A stretch of 64,000 nucleotides of DNA from Phytophthora sp. 'mugwort'. Its lineage: Eukaryota; Oomycota; Peronosporomycetes; Peronosporales; Peronosporaceae. Both the position numbers and the translations under genes were made by a program. The DNA is taken from assembly GCA_033558025.1 (NCBI GenBank), contig JAUCEF010000005.1, forward strand, positions 2,790,001-2,854,000, in the 5' to 3' direction. This document shows positions 34,037 to 47,467 of the stretch, piece by piece. The notes beneath the pieces were generated by a model. The model worked only from the letters and a program-made list of their open reading frames with translations. It had not been told where the DNA came from and ran no database searches. The stretch's first letter is position 1; the number at the start of each line of letters is the position of its first letter.

Positions 34037-35134
34037 TTACTTGCCGTTAAAAAGAGCCTTCTTGGTGACCTGCAGCTCCTGGCCGAGCGAGTTCTCAATG
34101 GCAAGCTCGTTTGCTGCCTGAGTGATCTTGTCGAGCGCCGACTCCTCGGCCTCCTTGTGCGATTGCTGCTTCTCCGGCACGTAATACTCGCCAATACGCG
34201 ACGCACTGCGACCGGTGCGCATCATCAAATGAGACTCACAGCCGTCCAGCTTGTTCGCCAGCAGCTGGATTCGTTCCGAGAACCGGTCGCGATTCTCGCG
34301 CTCCTGCATCGTATTGGAGCTCAACGTGCGCATCCACAGAAACTCTTCCGAGAGGACACTGACAACCTGGGAGCCAAGAGAGCTCATAAAGTAGTCGATC
34401 TCCAGTGTATAATAGCGGTTCCAGCAATTACCCCAGCGCTCGAGTCTCGCACTCTCGTCCGTGACGATCGTTCCATCGGGTGTCTCGTTCACGGGAGCAG
34501 CAAATTCCGGTGGGTATACACGGAACGCACCCATCTCCGGTCGCTTCTTGGCCAGCGAGCGCAGCGGATCGAGCACAATGGCCAGCCACGGGTTGCCGTG
34601 CGGATCTTCCGAGCGCTGCCACTGCAGTTGTGTGCTGACGTCCGTGGCCGAGAGGAAGCAATGGCTGTGCACCTCCACGTCGAACGGATGGCTGTGGTAC
34701 CAACCCATGAACTTCTCCTTGCGCGTCTGCTCCACTGCCTCGCCCAGCGAGATCATGTAGTTAATGACCTCGGCATCGTCCGCCAGTACGCGCGTCTCGG
34801 CGCCCTCGATTGGTAGCGGGAAACAGTCGGTGACTACAAGCGTGTGGGCATCTCCAGCATCTCTTTCCGTGCCAGTGGACGGGCGACCCATGATGAGACC
34901 CATTATCTCCACAGGCTTCCCGCCGGCCTTAATGCCCTTCTCCACTCCCGAGTTGGCGTGATTGAGCATCTTCATGGTGGCGGCGGGTGACACGATCACC
35001 TTCTTAAAGTACTTGGGATCCTGCATCCACACCTTGTTATTGCGAACATCCTTAAGCACGTCCTCGTCGAACGCGTAGGCGGCGTCCGACATGGACGTGG
35101 CTGGAGCCGGGTTCTTCGCCTTTGTCTCGCTCAT
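34037..35134 (-). CDS. CSN5: COP9 signalosome subunit 5 (JAMM deneddylase) with modified JAMM motif
   Basis: Single-exon, 365 aa (human 334). It opens with FDEDVLKDVRNNKVWMQDPK, and has SPAATMKMLNHANSGVEKG, the catalytic-Glu segment VEIMGLIMGRP, DCFPLPIEGAETRV and FMGWYHSHP. Canonical CSN5 has HSHPGYGCWLSGIDVSTQ (HxHx7SxxD). Here the stretch is HSHPFDVEVHSHCFLSATD then VSTQ: five extra residues lie between the second His and the Ser, and a second HSH triplet appears. The downstream part reads WLAIVLDPLRSLAKKRPEMG and AFRVYPPEF, as expected for CSN5. The enzyme removes NEDD8 from cullins. Whether the altered loop still holds zinc normally is an open question. It is divergent from the giant ASH gene. 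Confidence 0.93.
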   Translation of the reverse strand: MSETKAKNPAPATSMSDAAYAFDEDVLKDVRNNKVWMQDPKYFKKVIVSPAATMKMLNHANSGVEKGIKAGGKPVEIMGLIMGRPSTGTERDAGDAHTLVVTDCFPLPIEGAETRVLADDAEVINYMISLGEAVEQTRKEKFMGWYHSHPFDVEVHSHCFLSATDVSTQLQWQRSEDPHGNPWLAIVLDPLRSLAKKRPEMGAFRVYPPEFAAPVNETPDGTIVTDESARLERWGNCWNRYYTLEIDYFMSSLGSQVVSVLSEEFLWMRTLSSNTMQERENRDRFSERIQLLANKLDGCESHLMMRTGRSASRIGEYYVPEKQQSHKEAEESALDKITQAANELAIENSLGQELQVTKKALFNGK

Positions 35135-35289
35135 GAGGTTGATTGATTGTTCCGCACAGCAAATTGGATTGGTTCTTATAAGGTCTTATAAGGTTATAAC
35201 CGGGTTTAAACCAATCACAGAACACTATGATTTAACCATGGTATACCTGATTTAACCACCCTCTAGTCCGCAGAGGCAACGTTGACTTG
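35135..35289. promoter_or_regulatory. divergent promoter CSN5 / ASH-protein gene
   Basis: Only 155 bp lie between the two start codons. It contains a tandem TCTTATAAGG/TCTTATAAGG pair near 35175, a CCAAT box in ACCAATCACAG near 35210, and a direct repeat of GATTTAACCA near 35229 and 35249. Function is inferred from position. Confidence 0.5.
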
Positions 35290-38200
35290 ATGCCGAAGAA
35301 GCGAGCGGGGGAGGCCGCGCCGGCTTCAGGCGACATGGACGTCGGATCGGGAGGAAGATCGTCAGCTGTCAACATGCACGCTTCTCGTCCACCGCCTCCG
35401 CCTGCCGTGACTGTTGCAATGCTAAGCAAGGCGGAGCTGAGCCGCGTCGAGTACCGCGGCGGCAAGGGCGAACTGCTGGGTCTGGGTGAGATCTACCTGA
35501 ACGACCTGTCGGACATCTTCGTGTTCGAGGTGACCAACCAGAAGTCGCGCAAGCTGAAGCTGCAGCTGCGCGCGGAGCTGCGTAAGCCTTTCCAGAGCAG
35601 CCAGTGGGGCTTCCAGCTCGAGAACGAGAACGTCAGCATCATGCAGCGCGAGTTGCAGCAGGAGAAGGACCGCGCCGTGGTCTCGGACGAGTTCAGCCAT
35701 GTTCCTTTCTCGGTGCTGCGCTCATCCTCCAAGGCCGCTCTCTGCGCCGAGAACGTATACCTTTGTGAGGGCTATAACGAGCTCTTTAACCACATCGGGA
35801 CGGTGAACGAGATTGTGCTGGGGCCCAAGGAGACCAGGAGGATCATGTTTTCCATGTGCACCAAACTGACGCCGCAGCATGACGCAACCGGGGGCTCGCC
35901 ACCATACGTGGCGGCGGGGGACTCGTCGGAAGAAGAGCGCGCGCATCTCAATGAAACGTCGTGCTTCGTGCTGTCTGGGAGACTGATCTTGCAGCCGTCC
36001 TTCGTAGACGGCAGTGTTTCCAGTAGATTACCGATCCCAGAGATGTTGGTGCCGCTGCAAGCTCAAGTGTGTCGCTCGCTGCTACGATTGGATGTCAAGG
36101 AATTGCATTTCGATGATTGTGTTCCCGGAGGGTCATTTGTCAAGGACTTTACAGTGTGGAACCGTTCGGAGATCCCGTTGCTGTTCAAGCTTGTGTCCCC
36201 ACTGACGACATGGAGTGAAAACAAGGAACTGCTTGTATGTACGGACTATAATTCTGGATACGTTATTGGCGACAAAACATTGCAGGCTGCTGCTTATGGA
36301 CACGTGCGGATTCGCGTCACGTATCGCCCCACGGATGTAAGTGTCTTTAGGAGAGAACTGAGATTTTTGGCTGGTCTGCTCAGGTATTTACTGGTTGCCG
36401 TTGTGTGTGGCGTACAGATCGGAGAGCGCTTTTTCGAGATTCAAGCACAAAATCTTCACGACTCCAGAAATGTGAAGATTCTCCGGATTCATGCAATTAC
36501 GAATCAAGAGCATCACAGGTGAGCTGAAGTGCGGACGGATTGTCCCCTAGTCTTATGTGTTAAATTAGCCTGATCATTTTTATCTAACAATGTGACTATT
36601 ACTTTAGGGAGGGACTATCGATTAAAGAGCCGAATGGTTCATACTTGATGAGTGGAAGTCGACTTGATTTCGGGGACTGCTACACTGGTATCGCTAGTTC
36701 TAAGGTGATCCTGATGCGAAATATGACGGAAGTGGCTTTACACGTGGAGCTGACAAGCGACAGACCCAAGGAAGTTACGTTCGAGCTCAAGTTACAGCAG
36801 AATCGATCACGTGTTTCAAGGGCCCCGCGTGCCGACGAGCTCCTTTCGCCCACAAACTCCAACGATGGATCGAGTTTAAAGGGGTCACTATCCCCCGAAA
36901 GAGCGAAGACCCCAGTGTCCTTTTCAAGCATGGATGCGTATGGACTTGACAGTGATGAGGAAGTCGACGACAACGAGGTTAGTGCGCTTGCTTGCTGATA
37001 TATGCATTTCGATATCCTAATTGATGTGTGCGCGCACTTGCTGTTGTGACAGGGTGACTTCTACGAGGAAGAATTTCAGCAAACAAAGCGCAACTCTTTT
37101 GATGAAAATCCCATGGGTGATGCTGAGGATTTAGATGACGAGTTTGAGTTTGATCGGGAGCCTCGAGCCCTCCCGCAAAGTCCACTTGGAAGCCCAAAGA
37201 TTCGGGGATCAAGAGGAAATGCAGATTTGCGAAAGAAAACCTTTCGGAATAAAGGGAAAAAGACCGGTAAGGTTCCGTCTCGCGTCAGAGACCTTGCTTA
37301 CGACAGTGGTGTGGACAGGTAAGATGCTTTTTGACGAAGTGATGGAGCTTCCAATTGATATTGTTTTTATTTTCTTTACTGCATGTCTGAAACGTGTTCT
37401 CTACCACCTTGAACAGTCCACGGTCTTCTCCTGAACGAAGTCTTCGACCCGACTCGCGAAAACGTCGTACAGCCCCTATTGATGATAATAGCGCGTCCAA
37501 TTTTCTCGTTGAAACTATTGACTTGCCTCCTGGTGTGGAGCGAACCATTTTGATATGGTACTCACCGGCATCGAGCAGCAGCTTGGAAGGGTTATATGGC
37601 GAAAACTCAGATGCGGTGGATCTGAAGGCCGCTCGTCTAACGAAGCAAACGTTTCGAGTGTCATTCCGGTGCTTTTTGCTGCAAGGCGCGTGGCAACAAG
37701 CCCAGTCGCGAGTGTATGACCGCACTCTGGGCAAATCGATTCATATTCGCGCTCGTACATGCACCTCGATGGTGACAGCCACACCTTCAATATTGCATCT
37801 AGGAGATTGCAACATCGGCGAGCTGAAGAGCAGCTCATGTATGCTGACAAATCATTCCGAATTGCCGACCGTTGTAAAGCCATTGGTCACGTCCAAAGTG
37901 ATTTCGACGGTGCCCAATGATGATATGATGCTTGGTCCAAAACAGTCCACAGAGCTCAAGATTGAAATTATTCCGCGCAAGACGAATCCGAACTACTCTC
38001 GACTCATCTCCATTATCAACATGAAGAACAAGAGCAACATCCCGCAAATTTGCGTCCGCTCTAGCAATATGGACGCACACCATGTGATCTATCATTCACT
38101 GTTCTACAAGTTATTGACCCAGTCGAGATCCGCCTTCCTGAACTTTGAGCATGTGACAGTCAATTCGGTTGGAATTCAAGTGTTCGATTTGGAGAACATC

Positions 38201-41200
38201 ACAAATGCCCCGCTTCACTTGAACATACAAAGTTCCGCGCCAGCAAAAGTGCGATTATACTGCATTAATCACCCATTCGATGTGGCAAATCCATCAAAAA
38301 TGCTGGAAAACGACGAGGCTCGGGAGGAGGAACCCGAGTTTCGCCCATCGCTTTCGTCGGTGTCTACAGCCTCGCAAAGTGGTGGTGGAGGCGGCACCCC
38401 TAACAGTGCGTCAACGCAAATGAGTCAACCACCTGCTGGACGACCTATTCGTCGCCGGAGATCGTTTTGCAGCGTATCGGAGCTAATGGACGGGAAAGTG
38501 AACATGAAGAGAGGTAAATCGACAGTGCTTCGAGAGCTTTTGACGAAGAAGCTGACGGCGCTCTCAGCAGCTCAAACTGGTCATTTATCAACTTCCACAC
38601 CTAGTGCAATTAGCATATCCAGGTCGTCATCTGGTCAACATTTTGATAGTGATAAAGGTCGCCAAGAGCAGCATAGTGTTGGTGCTTCAGAGAGCAGAGG
38701 AAGCCCGCCGCAAGTGGCAGGAAACGAGAGCAGGAATCCCGATGGGCATTTTTCTGGCTCCTTGTTGATGCCTACGACGTCGTGTACGGATGGAAGTTCT
38801 TCGGAAGAGGTTGCATCTCTGTTGCAGCTTTTTGCGAAGTCTCGTTCTGATTGTGACGCATATTGCCACAGTTCTCTCCCATCGAGGGAAAAAGAGGAAG
38901 AAATTGTAGCGATGGTTCGAGAACGCACGAAGCGCCTTCAGACTCTCTTCGCCGATAAAAAGTTAGTTTTGCTGAGCTCCAACAAAGAACGCAACCTACG
39001 CATTCCGGCGAAATCGCGTCTGCGCATTGTCGCTGTCTTCAGTCCAGTAACTACCGAGACTGCAGTTCCCAAGGATGTTGCGAAGACAAGAGTGGAAAAG
39101 CACAAGATCATGATCACACTCCCACCTGGTGGGAACAAGAAAGCTGTCACGGATGGGTCAAAGTTTGACCAGAGCAAACCAGTATGGGCCGCGTCAAAGC
39201 ACCCGTTTGATACGCGTCCTTCTGTCAGAGAATTGCTGCTCAAGAGTCGAGTATGTCGCTCTATCATGAACGTGAACCAGAAGAACATTAATTTCGGGCG
39301 CATTGCTACGTCGTCGAAGAGTTCTAAGCGACTAGTTGTTCAAAACATGTCTGCTACCCCTCTAGTGTACAGTGTGGAGAAAACGGGTTCAATCTCTTCC
39401 GGCTTTTTACTAATCAAGGAAGGAGAGGTTGGAGTGGTGAAGGCGTTCGGCACAAAAGAAATTTGTTTTCAATTTCAGCCAACACTGGCAGGTCCCTTTG
39501 AGGAAAAACTGAAGATTATCAACGTGCAAGATCCGGAAAACTCAGTTTCGGTCACTATTAAGGCAAAGGTAGTCAAGCGCGAAACGTTCAAGCTTCTACA
39601 GTCAGGTACTTATGCCATCATTTGTTTGGATTCTGAAGTATTTTACTCATTTCTGTGCACGTTTTGTTCATTGCTTAGGCCAAACAATCTCGTTTGGAAA
39701 GTGTCTTGTAGGTGAAAAGACTGACGAGGTGAAAATTGCTGTCCGGAATACCAGCCGCAAAAAGCGCGAATATGTGATCCAACTGGATCCAAGTTTCACG
39801 GTTCCTACCTTGCGGCCAATCTTTTATTTTTCAGTCGACGAAACCCCAGCCACAGTTATTACTCAAGCACAGGAAAAGAAGCTGGACGAGGAGCTGGAGA
39901 AACTGGAGCACAAACTGCGCATCGCAATTACGAAAAAGAAGGCGGACAAGATTATCAAGTTAAACGCTAAAATCTCCCACGTCAAGGCTTTGCTATCAGG
40001 TGAACAACTTCCAAAAGAACCAGGGACACCAGCAGATAGTGACGTGGAAGTGACAGGCATGTCTGGAGGAAGCAGTGAGATGGGAGAATTTGATCCGTAT
40101 GATAGTGCCAACAGCGAGTCCGAAATGTCTGAGTCGGAAACCAGCTCGCGTTCGCGACGTCGACGATCGAGGCAGTCCGACAAACCTGTCATTGATGTGA
40201 AAGCCGGACTAGTGTCGTCCAGTACTAATACTTTGCACTTCTCGCTTGAAGCTGAAGCAACTGGGCGAGTTGTGGCTTATGCGATTTTCAACCCTCTGGG
40301 AGCTGACGATAACTCGCCGCGAGGAGAGAACGGTGGTAGGAGCGGAGCGTACCAGAGTCAGAAAATGAAAAAGCGCCTGCTACGTCGGGATGCTACCCCT
40401 GTAGTGGGGGTTGGTAAGTTTCTCCTCTTTGAGCAGCAAAACAAGGACGTGGTCAAGGAGCTCCAGTACAATGCTGAAATCTTCTTGCGGACGCCCGCTG
40501 GAGAAAGTGCGTTCTGCCGCGCCGTCGGCCGAAAGCCCCCATCTGTGCTTCCTCCTCACCCAAGCACCGGTGCAGCATCTCCTAGCGTTGGTGATGGCTC
40601 GGAGGGAAGTCGTACAAGGAAACCTCGTGACACTGTTGGCGGCTCCGTTTCCCGCTATGACGACGTTTTGCCATCAGTAACTACACTTTCTGAGACGGAT
40701 TCTGAGGTCATGGAGCGCCGTCGCAGTTTGACTATTAAAATTCCCGATTCTGGCAAGACAGCCCGAAGTCTCAATGTGCAGATTGCCCCTGATCAGCTCG
40801 GTATATCCCCCACGAGTTCAAGTCTGCTGGTGCCTGCGGAAGAATCGCCCGCAGATGCCAGTGGGTGGTCGGTAACACTGTCGCTTGGGTCTCCTTCGTA
40901 CAAGGGTTCTGGGATTGTGGAGGTTGCATGGAACCCAGCGGGAGCTTTTAGAAACGTGGTGGCTATGTTGTGTGAGGTAGTTCCTCATGATTTTTTGGTC
41001 GAAGGTGAAATGCCGACAGCATCTGGGTCGACGGAGAGTACTGACCTCCGAGCTGTGCTTCCGCTCAAGTTGAATATCCCGCCGGATCGCATGGTAAACT
41101 TAAATCTGGAGTGGTGCTTCACAAATGATGCAGGTTTCGCATCGTCAACCCCTCTGGCGTCTTGTGTGAGTCGATCGATTTTGGAGAGCGTGTCTGAAGC

Positions 41201-44200
41201 CGCGGAACTGAATGCCGGTCAGATCGATTTTTTCTATCACCCAAGCAATTCGTCACCACAGGGAGATAAGGAAGCGCTGATGCGGACTCCGATTTCGTCC
41301 CTGAGCGTTGCTGTGGTTAAGGCTGTACAGCGGTCGCTATGTTTCGAGAAAGATACACTTGATCTGGGGGAACATCAGCAAGGTGAGGATGTGAGGGGCG
41401 AGGTTGTTATTCAGAACAGGTCACATCAAGCTCTCCAATTCCTCTTGCTTGCTGGGTCTCGTGATAGTGCGAGCACATCGTCAACCGTTTCTCCGTTGCT
41501 TGTTGGAGGCGATATGACGTTCGAAAATGCAACTGGAACTGTGGAAGCGGGGTCTTCCGTGACAGCTGCATTTGTGTACAAAGGCAACGTGCCTGGACAG
41601 CACAATGAACAAATTGTCTTGCGAAACCTCAGTGGTGATCGCCTTGACACGTCAGTGTTGACATTGTCGGTCCGTGTTACACGGCCGGTGTATGTTCGGG
41701 TTCCTGAATTGGACCCGCAATCGACGGGACAACTGGAAGTTCTCGATCTGGGCCCATGCTACGTTACACCGGAAATGCAAGACACAGCGGCGGACAGTCC
41801 CAACGTTTCGCTCAGGTTTAGCAAAGTGCACAAGCTGACGTTGCAGAGTCAGGTGGAGCACACGTTGGTTCTTTGTGCTTCGTCGAATCTGAAGACTCAA
41901 TGCTATGTCTACGAAGACGCTCGTCTCCATCGTGAAGCCACGCATGTTGTCATGAAAGGGAACCAGTCTATTGATCTTTACGTGGCAATTCGTCCGCGAT
42001 TATCCTCTGATGCAGTCAAAACAGGGTCGACACGCGATCTCGTTGGTGGCATTCGCGTTCAGCTGTTTGGGCTGCAGACAATCCCAGACACATCAGAAGA
42101 GGAGAAAAGTGAGATGCTAACTGAGTTTACCGTCAAGTTTGTTGGGGTGGCCGGTGCCAGTATTGCTCGAGTGACGCCGTCATTGATTGACTTTGGGGTA
42201 GAGTACAACAGCGGACTGATTCAAACATGCCAAACGCATGAAGGCCGCTTTGAATTGATTAATATGAGCAAGGCGCTACCGTTGGGATACCGTCTCTTTG
42301 TGACTAGTGCTACGGAGGGCTATTCGGATGATGATGATTCACTTCACGTTTCGCTAAAACACGAAAAGGGCGAAATTCTGCCTAGTGAGACCGGAAATAT
42401 CGAGTTCCGTATGATGGCGTACACGAATGGACTATTTCGGCGTCGGATCATGGTGGAAAACATTCACTACCCTGGAAAAGTTAGTTTCGTCGATGTCGTG
42501 CTTTTTGTCGATAATGGTGCGTTGCAATGCGAAGTCCCGAAGTCAATGACGGAAAATCTGAGTCTGGAACAGGAAATGGATGTATCTACCAGCGACGCTA
42601 TTCAAGATTCATCTCCACTGCAAACTGTTGACTTTGGTCTTATTAACGTAATAAGGCTTGAGGACGAATTGACGGACAGCGTGTCTATTTCCGGAGGCGA
42701 AAATGAACTTTCAACTCGTACATATCGAATATATGGAGAGTACAGCAATGGACCATTCTTTGAAGTGGTGCACGGTACGACAGGGAGCGCGACGTCACGA
42801 TCAGCAAAGCAATCTGCTTTGAAGTCCCTCGTTCTCACGAATACGACAGATCGAGATTTGGTGCTTCGTCCCTTGAGTACACTTCCGTTGACGTTTGAAT
42901 GGAATCGTGAAGGCTACGCACGAGAGATTTCCAAGGCTAACACTGAGCAAGGCGACTTGATAGCTCGATCCACCTCGACTGACAATGCTAGAAGATTACG
43001 CACGCCATCACCTGGGGTAACTCCTCGGAGCCAACAAACCAGTATTTTTTACGGCGAGTCGTATTCGCTAAAGGCCAAAAGCTCGTGCTCCCTCTCATTT
43101 CGCTTTGCAGCCATTGCTGCGACTGTGCCATTACCTGCTGATATGATTGAGAGTGGCAAGTTGTGCTCACTGCGAGGAATGGTTGGAATCCAGAGTTTCG
43201 AGGGCACTGAAGCTGAAGAAGCATGCACGCTGAAAGTTGTAAGCATTTCGGGATTTTACGGCGAGCCGCGGTTTCATATTAGTGAGAAATGTCTTTCTTT
43301 GGGAAAGATTGGCTATGGGATCGGCTGGAAGTCGTCAACGTTTCAGATTTCTGTGAAAAACGTCTCTGATGTGGCAGTATCCTTTGTCATCGCCAATCTA
43401 CCTGCGTGCATCCATGTGCACAACGTTCGTGACGGTAGCGCTATACAATTTTACGATAACGTGGATCCTACGTTGGGGCTTCATGTTCCCTCACTTCGAG
43501 TGCTGGCGCTACAAGTTGAAAAAACGTTGGAAAGTGACGAGGTTCCACACTGGAGGGCTTGGAAAATTCAGCCAAGACAATCATGCGTACTTGAGATGGA
43601 ACTAGTGCGGACAAAAGAGGTACGTTGTTATTATTTGCTTTGATTGAACTGATCTAATCTGCTGTGATTTTATCGCAACAGTGTCTGGCACCAGGCGCGC
43701 ACGAGTTTCCACTTCGCTTTTTTAATTTGTGCAATCCGCACAACCATGATGATGTGCTCGTTCGGGCGCAAATTATTTCGAGTTATGCAGAACTGGCCGT
43801 CGATCCTGAAAGCTCCGACTACGGGATGGAAGCAGCAGAGCCAAAAGAAAGTCACATTGCTTTTCTTCCTCCAGTCACAGTACCGACACCGCAAGAGGCA
43901 CCTCCCCATCGTGCCAGTTTCTGGTTTTCGCTGCGTAATGTGTACGATGAAGAGTTGAGTGTGAAGCTCTCCTCTCAAACGCACAGCCCTTTCGATCGGT
44001 AAGTTTTCTTTTTCTTTTTTTTCATATTTGTTGCAATGGTCCTAATAGTGATAACTTGTTTACATTTGTAGAACACTTGACTTGCTACTGATGCTTCGTT
44101 CTGCTAATACGCCCCTGAGTTCGCTTGTCATTGCGCCTGGGGAATCAGTGGATATTCGCGTCGTGTGTCATGTCCTTCCGTCTGCTCGACTACCGGCTGA

Positions 44201-47200
44201 CACATGGTCGGCTGGAAGCAGTGGAGCTACGTCTGAAATTCTGGATTTAGGGCGTGTTTGGCTTGATATCAATATTCAGAATATGGAGGATGCCGCCCAA
44301 CGCGAAGAAGTTCACGTAAAGGGAAAGCTGTTGCCAGGCAAAACATTTTTGCTGTCCGCGTCCAGCCTTCACTTTTTTGCCACGGCGACTGAACTTCCGG
44401 CAGATACTCCAGCTGACCAACTACCGCCATCATTAAAATCAAACACAGAGGCCGGCAGGGATTCTTCTCAGATGACGCTACCTGGCGCTTCCCAACAGTC
44501 CACGCCCCCCATTGTGCATCAGCTGCGCAACTCCTTTGAAAGTTTTTGGGTGAGGAATCCGTCGACCTTAGAAGTGCTGAACTACGTTATCAACTCAGTC
44601 TCTATGCATCAGCCTGGGCTATGCCTCGTTGAGGGCGCGACGGAATCAGACATGCGTGCTATAAGTGAATGGATCCAAGCGATTGCAGTTCCGTCGTCGG
44701 GAACAATTGCTCCTGGTGAGTCGGTGAAGATTACAGTGCATCTCGAAGAAGCGCCAGCTCCTTCTTCAAGTATAGCTCTATTCCGTGAAGGAAATGATCT
44801 CAGTCCAACGGGGAAGACAGCAACACTACACAAGATGCGTCACCATCCAACCTGGAGAAGCAATTCGTGGGATGCAGACGGACCAGAACTAACCACAGAA
44901 GAGAGTGGACAGAAGCACATGCTCTTAACTGTGCGGGATGCGGATTCAATGTTGGACACTGGAGTGTCATCTGAGGTTGACGTTTTATTAGTATTGCAGC
45001 AACAAAGCTCGGCAGGCGACAGTGCCAAGCAAGGAGGTGTGGTCCTAGACAAAACGCTGATTACTGCAGCGTTTGAGGCCCGTAATAAGCGACTTATGCA
45101 GTCCCGGAAGCTGTACCCTGGACCCACATTAGAAACTCACTTGGAGGATGAGCTTTGCGAGCAGACGGAATCGTCTGGGCTGGATAACTTTGAGGAGTTT
45201 GACATCTCATCGATCCGTTCAGGAGCTGTGGGACGTAAAAACCAGCTTCCTGTCTTGACCATTCGAGGTTGCACACCAGCAGAGTATTCATCGCTGGAAA
45301 ACACGCGTTACTTGATCGATGTGGGCCAACATACCGTTCGTAATGGCGGGGAAGTGGAGTGGGAGATTACTATCGAAAGTCTTTACAGTGCCGCTAATGC
45401 CGCAGACCCAGGACTTGATTCAGTTGAGTATCGTCTTATGCTTGTCGACAAGAATGCCCGGTCGTGGTTGCAACTCAGTCGTGAACGAGGTACTCTGGAT
45501 CGAGCGCACAGTTACCAGAGTGTGGTTCTGTACTTTCTGCGGGGAGTTGTGGGAGTGTATTCGACATTTATGGTGCTGCACAATCTAGCGAACCCGTCCG
45601 ATCTGAAGGTGATACATGTGAGATTGGAAGTTATCGCGGATTTGAATTCGCTTCGTGGAATGTCGTCCGGGTTAGATCCTACGACGAATTTATTCCGCGT
45701 ACTTGTGTCGAATCACAGCAGCCCTAAGCGTTCGCGTCGTTCGAGTATTGAAATGCCCCCAGAAATCTCCGCCGGAGGTGCTCAGCGATTGATGATCGAT
45801 TTCAGCGAGGTGTACTACTACAAGCTCTACCAAAACCACTCGATCGTGATTGAAAATTCGTCTGGTTTGAGCCTCGATTTCATTCTTTCGACTAACGCAA
45901 GGCCACAGGAGGTCAGCTTTTCGGTCTCACCGATGTCGTTTACCGAGGTCACCACCGTCACCTTAGGAGCGCATGCTAGCATGCAAGTCTTTTTGCATTT
46001 CCGGCCACAGCCGAAGCAGTTACTTCTTCCTTCTGGATTGAGCGACGTCGTGTCGGATACCGAAGTGAATGAGCCGTGGGTGCGTGAAATTGAAGTCTAC
46101 GTGAGTTGTCGACTGGTGAAAGACTTTCGAGAAACGGTTTTTCTCCGCGCTATCTGCAGCCAGCCCCAGCTGATGGTCAGTGTCGTCAACGGCGAAACGA
46201 ATGAGTCTCTCTTGCAACGAGAAACGTATTTCTCAGCCCAACCAACTTTTCTTGGCTTAGTATTTCCTATGCTGGAATCAACACTCTCCAGTCTGGAATT
46301 ATCTACGAAAGCTATCGATGAAACCCAGAAGTATCTGGTGGTACGCAACACTAAAAGTGATTCGAATGCGCGGCTTGCACTGAGAAACGACAGCATGTTT
46401 TTCAGCCTGGGGATTGATGAAAGCTTAACTCAACCAGGTGCCGCCAAGGTTGACTTGCTTGATCATGGTGTGTGCGCTGGTCGCAGATCAACGCTACTAG
46501 TGACTATCCAACCGCTGAGTATTGTAGTATTCCGAGTAAAACCCGATGTCGCAGCGCTATGGAAGCATCATCAGCTTTGGGATCACAGTGTGAAAGAGCA
46601 CGTCACACTGTACAATATTAAGCAATTCGCGGAGCACTATCAGGTGACGCTGTGCTTCACGTGCAGGTACGAAACTGACCATTTTTGTTTGTCTTGTTTC
46701 TGGTCTCACCCTGTGCTTCTGAATGCCTGCTACAGTAACGTCGCGAGCTTCTACATCCCACCAAATATTAGCGAGAGCTACCCGATTTCGGCACTTGAGG
46801 ATATCGTCGCGAAGTTTCTTCAGGTGCGTGTATAAGTGCTTGCTCTTGGGTGGTATGCGGTCTAACATACGTCTGAATGTTGGCTTCGTTGCAGAACTAC
46901 GAGTATACGTGGAAGTGGCTCATTTCGTACCACGAGAAGACTTTAGTATCAGCGACGCATTCTTCGGGGCCAAAAGCATCGCCGGCACCAAAGCTGGCGG
47001 AGATTCTGAACGATCTCGAGAGTGCATTGGATCTGGCGTCACCTTTGAGCCCTCGCAATCTCACTCATGCAGCCATGCAGACCTTTGACAAAGCGGAAAT
47101 TGTTCCAACAACACCCCGTCGAGACGACCTTTACCAGTTGGTGCAGTCATATCGGGCGCTGTACTTCGACTTCTACTACATCACGGACGAGCTGGTGTGG

Positions 47201-47467
47201 TACGGCGTGCGAGGAAATGCAGTGCGGCACAGCCTGGCGCTTGCCGACTTGGCCTACGGTGTCGTGTTCAACCACGAGGTCTTCCGGTCATTCATGGGTG
47301 AAGCAAGGAGCAGTAGCGACCTGGACGTTGTAGTAACGTTCCCACGTTTGCTGCTTCCTTGGTTCCGGCAGCTCGGGCACTTCTTGAGCTTTTTCCCTGA
47401 GAATCAAGAGGCGACGCAACCGCTCCGACAGGTTTACGACCAACTCCGGAAGTTCGAGGCCAGCTAG
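35290..47467 (+). CDS. giant multi-ASH (Ig-like) domain protein, about 3,828 aa
   Basis: Ten exons join in frame to 3,829 codons: 35290-36336, 36418-36518, 36608-36977, 37053-37318, 37417-39605, 39679-43619, 43682-43998, 44072-46666, 46736-46823, 46895-47467. The protein is built of repeated beta-rich modules of the ASH/MSP type: FVKDFTVWNRSEIPLLFKLV followed by HVRIRVTYRPTDIGERFFEI; LDFGDCYTGIASSKVILMRN; LHLGDCNIGELKSSSCMLTN; INFGRIATSSKSSKRLVVQN; SFGKCLVGEKTDEVKIAVRN; IDFGVEYNSGLIQTCQTHEG; LSLGKIGYGIGWKSSTFQIS. Each opens with a 'dFG...G' strand and an 'N.s' turn. Serine-rich linkers and one coiled coil (EKKLDEELEKLEHKLRIAIT) separate them. The last about 220 residues are helical with a WKWLISYHEK start. 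ASH proteins usually act at cilia, basal bodies or microtubules, so a zoospore flagellum role is an inference. The exact orthologue is not recognised. Confidence 0.85.

Noticed and set aside
34157..34816. 219-codon ORF antisense to CSN5
   Set aside because: Shadow of a conserved single-exon gene; composition is typical of complement frames.
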